A stretch of DNA of 10,239 nucleotides from Irineochytrium annulatum (lineage: Eukaryota > Chytridiomycota > Chytridiomycetes > Chytridiales > Chytridiaceae), in the NCBI GenBank assembly GCA_027600665.1, contig JADGJL010001093.1, positions 1 to 10,239 on the forward strand. Direction: 5' to 3'. Numbering within the stretch: position 1 is the stretch's first letter; each line of letters opens with the position of its first letter. The notes beneath the pieces were generated by a model. It ran no database searches. It saw only the letters and a program-made list of their open reading frames with translations, and was not told the DNA's origin. Made by a program: the position numbers and the translations under genes. This document shows positions 8,632-10,239 of this stretch, piece by piece.

Positions 8632-9007
8632 ATGGCACGTCGGAAGAATGCTGATGACTCTGATGTGAAGAAGAAGGATTTCCTAGCTCTTAAAGTTGAT
8701 GCGGAAAATTATTTACTATGGCGTGCAAATATTTGTCGTGAAATTACGTCCCTCGGTTTGAGACATGTACTGGAAGGCGGGGAGCAATATGTAGTAATGA
8801 CTGCAGACCTCGAGGAGTACGAGGACACTGTAGTCATGCAAGAAAGGCCAAGTGGTCGAGGTCGAGGCAGCAGAAGTAAGGAGGGCAAAAGCTGTTAGGG
8901 GCAGGAAGACGCAAGCCGCCGCCAGGAAGAAGTTGGCGAAAGAAATGATGTCAAAGACTATTACGGATGCGCTGAATAAGGAGAACAGGCGAGTCAAATT
9001 ACAATGA
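8632..9007 (+). pseudogene. Short gag-like or transposon-derived reading frame, possibly spliced, probably a remnant
   Basis: An ATG at 8632 opens 88 codons with LKVDAENYLLWRANI and LGLRHVLEG, resembling the N-terminal gag-like region of fungal copia-type retroelements (a hydrophobic-W pattern before a short helix pair); this resemblance is from memory and weak. From about 8834 a different frame is open to the stop at 9005-9007 and encodes a very basic, helical segment (AARKKLAKEMMSKT, ALNKENRR). Either a frameshift has occurred, or a 52-nt intron 8791-8842 (GTAGTA...CAAG) joins the two frames in phase 0 to give about 107 aa. No protease, integrase or reverse transcriptase follows, so it is at best a fragment. 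Codon use is less GC-rich than in the genes to the left. Confidence 0.4.
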
Positions 9008-9116
9008 TACTTAGTCGACACCTTGTTAGTGGGAGGACAATCTGGCCATCACCAATGGCAGTCAGTGACCTGCCATGCTATATGACTATTCCCCTTTGCT
9101 ACTGCCTCGCTTGTAG

Positions 9117-9542
9117 ACCGCCGTCATTGGGCTTGATGCTGAATGGGATTATAAAGATAAGGAGGTTACTTGCCCGCCCATCGAAGATATGTTGCAATGA
9201 TTCAACTTGCACACGCAAATCACGTTCTGACGTTGCAAGTATGACACTTTTGAATCACATTCGTCAACATTTCATTAGCACTGGTTCATCAATACCCGCT
9301 TTTTGCTTTTACTCAGGTTGACAAAATGCGGGTACATCCCAGATGACTTCATTCATATCTTGAACAGTGACAAGTTCAAGAAGGTTGACGGAATAACGCG
9401 GCATGATCGGCAAAAAATCTTTAGAGATAAGGTCCCACGTCAGTGTCAGCCGCCATTCAAGACACCGAAGCTTGTTCAGGCAGCGACTCGCCAGAGCAAA
9501 CAGGAGTCAATGACGAACCAAAGCTTGACGTGTCGGGCATGA
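9117..9542 (+). pseudogene. Degenerate DEDD-type 3'-5' exonuclease domain (RNase D/WRN-like)
   Basis: Three fragments in different frames line up in order with a 3'-5' exonuclease domain (PF01612 type). The first, from 9117, reads TAVIGLDAEWDYK, the Exo I motif with catalytic D and E. The second, from 9191, reads VAMIQLAHANHVLTLQ, the strand pair that normally follows (VxxIQxA). The third, from about 9318, reads DDFIHILNSDKFKKV, the part where family members have a K-V-G/D turn. Between fragments 1 and 2 the frame moves by two bases at GATAT/GTT. Between 2 and 3 a GTATGA...CTCAG segment (9239-9316) could be an old intron, but the phases do not match. A TAG stands just before fragment 1. Such exonuclease proteins are multiplied in agaricomycete genomes, often near transposons; here the gene is dead or badly damaged. 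The part after 9400 is less certain. Confidence 0.55.
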
Positions 9543-9683
9543 ACGGTTTGAGGATTCGTGTTTTGCAAGGACGCTGGCCTGGACATGACCCTTCACTCCA
9601 GTGGCGATACCCCTCCCGGCGGAAGGGCTCATCCTTTGTCGAGATGGTTTGTTCCTTCCTGGGATTGAAAAATGACCCAGACC

Positions 9684-9716
9684 TAGGGTTAAGGTTCAGG
9701 TTAAGGGTTAAAGTTA
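9684..9716 (+). repeat. Degenerate telomere-like repeat (TTAGGG-type)
   Basis: Five adjoining units read TAGGGT, TAAGGT, TCAGGT, TAAGGGT and TAAAGT, all variants of the fungal telomere unit TTAGGG. A second short piece, GGGTTAGGGTA, occurs at 10007-10017. This may be an interstitial telomeric relic or a chance low-complexity stretch. Confidence 0.4.
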
Positions 9717-9760
9717 CAGAGGCTGTCACCCATCACCCAACCTGGGCACTTTCTAACTTC

Positions 9761-10017
9761 TGAACGGCTTCAGCAAGAGAGTTGAGGTAATATAAAAAGT
9801 TGTTTGCGAGTACTTACTTTATAGTTAAAATCCAAAATTCAGAGTGGCCTAACGCCTGCGCAGGGAGTTATCCTAGAAAGAATCCTTGAAAGCCTAATTC
9901 GTGAACGGCTAACAGTGGAGCAACATTTCCACGGAGAAAGTTGTTCGCAATAGGTCTGTTTATATCTGAAATTTCCACTTCAAAGTGGCCTAACTCCTCC
10001 TTTGCAGGGTTAGGGTA
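9761..10017. repeat. Diverged two-unit direct repeat with 141-bp period
   Basis: Two units begin with TGAACGGCT at 9761 and 9902. The same landmarks recur at the same offset in each: AAAGTTGTT (9797 and 9938) and GTGGCCTAAC (9844 and 9985), both 141 bases apart. Overall identity is roughly 60 percent by eye, without gaps. In the second unit CCTAAC and GTTAGG form short inverted arms around a GC-rich loop. The units look like old copies of a non-coding repeat, perhaps a MITE or subtelomeric satellite; no coding frame is conserved. Confidence 0.55.
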
Positions 10018-10239
10018 CAAAGGTCTCAGGTGATAGGTGATATCGGAATCCAGCGGTCGGCGACAAAAGTTATTATATAGAACTAGGCATTCGAGGGAGG
10101 GAAAAGTTTGTCGGCGGCTTGTGCATTGGGTCTGAGATCAGACTTGTGCACTTACTCCAGCTGGCTAAGATCATCCTTTACACAACCTCAACGTGAGATC
10201 AGAACGCTCAAAACAGACCTCCATTAGGACCTTCACTGC
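10018..10239. other. Right-edge sequence without recognised gene
   Basis: No coding frame was recognised. The decamer TGAGATCAGA occurs at 10133-10142 and again at 10194-10203, 61 bases apart, and CTTGTGCA occurs twice nearby (from about 10119 and 10143). These may continue the repeat-rich segment to the left. Confidence 0.4.

Noticed and set aside
8716..9021. Minus-strand hydrophobic frame of 101 codons
   Set aside because: Hydrophobic look comes from reading a basic, Lys/Ala-rich frame on the other strand; no splice or start context supports it.
9443..9763. 106-codon plus-strand frame after the exonuclease remnant
   Set aside because: Lacks a normal ATG start, runs into the telomere-like stretch, and shows no domain; treated as part of the decayed segment.

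Overview
The window looks like nuclear DNA of a filamentous fungus, most likely an agaricomycete basidiomycete. The evidence is short phase-variable introns (about 49-80 nt, one of 136 nt), GC-rich coding sequence with strong C/G third-position preference, compact divergent and convergent gene pairs, and the gene content (Kre9/Knh1-like wall protein, acid-lipase-type alpha/beta hydrolase, copine, degenerate transposon-associated reading frames). No prokaryotic operon, rRNA, tRNA or CRISPR signal was seen. All gene models are hand-spliced from the sequence.

Layout. 1-1061 (-): 5' part of a secreted Kre9/Knh1-like protein with a long Pro-rich, charged tail that runs off the left edge. 1062-1570: divergent promoter region. 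1571-3432 (+): seven-exon TGL1/gastric-lipase-like acyl hydrolase, 492 aa, with one apparent GC-AG intron. 3433-3896: convergent intergenic region holding a perfect 17-bp palindrome. 3897-4465 (-): tentative small membrane protein with two hydrophobic segments. 4466-4697: short divergent promoter. 4698-5939 (+): two-exon BAHD/CAT-fold acyltransferase with an HxxxDG motif. 5940-6405: convergent AT-rich intergenic region. 6406-8330 (-): two-exon copine, 623 aa. 8331-8631: promoter region. 8632-10239: degenerate, repeat-rich territory with a gag-like short ORF, remnants of a DEDD 3'-5' exonuclease domain, telomere-like degenerate repeats and a diverged 141-bp two-unit repeat.

How the genes relate. 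Three genes have membrane or lipid themes (lipase, acyltransferase, copine), but nothing in the sequence shows they form a pathway. The paired arrangement (divergent 1/2, convergent 2/3, divergent 3/4, convergent 4/5) is common in compact fungal genomes. The right-hand 1.6 kb differs in composition and is full of broken frames, suggesting a decaying transposon or repeat-rich segment next to a normal gene block. I did not find a clear new biological system. The most unusual items are the tail of the Kre9-like protein, the GC-AG intron, the uncharacterised membrane-protein candidate and the broken exonuclease region.
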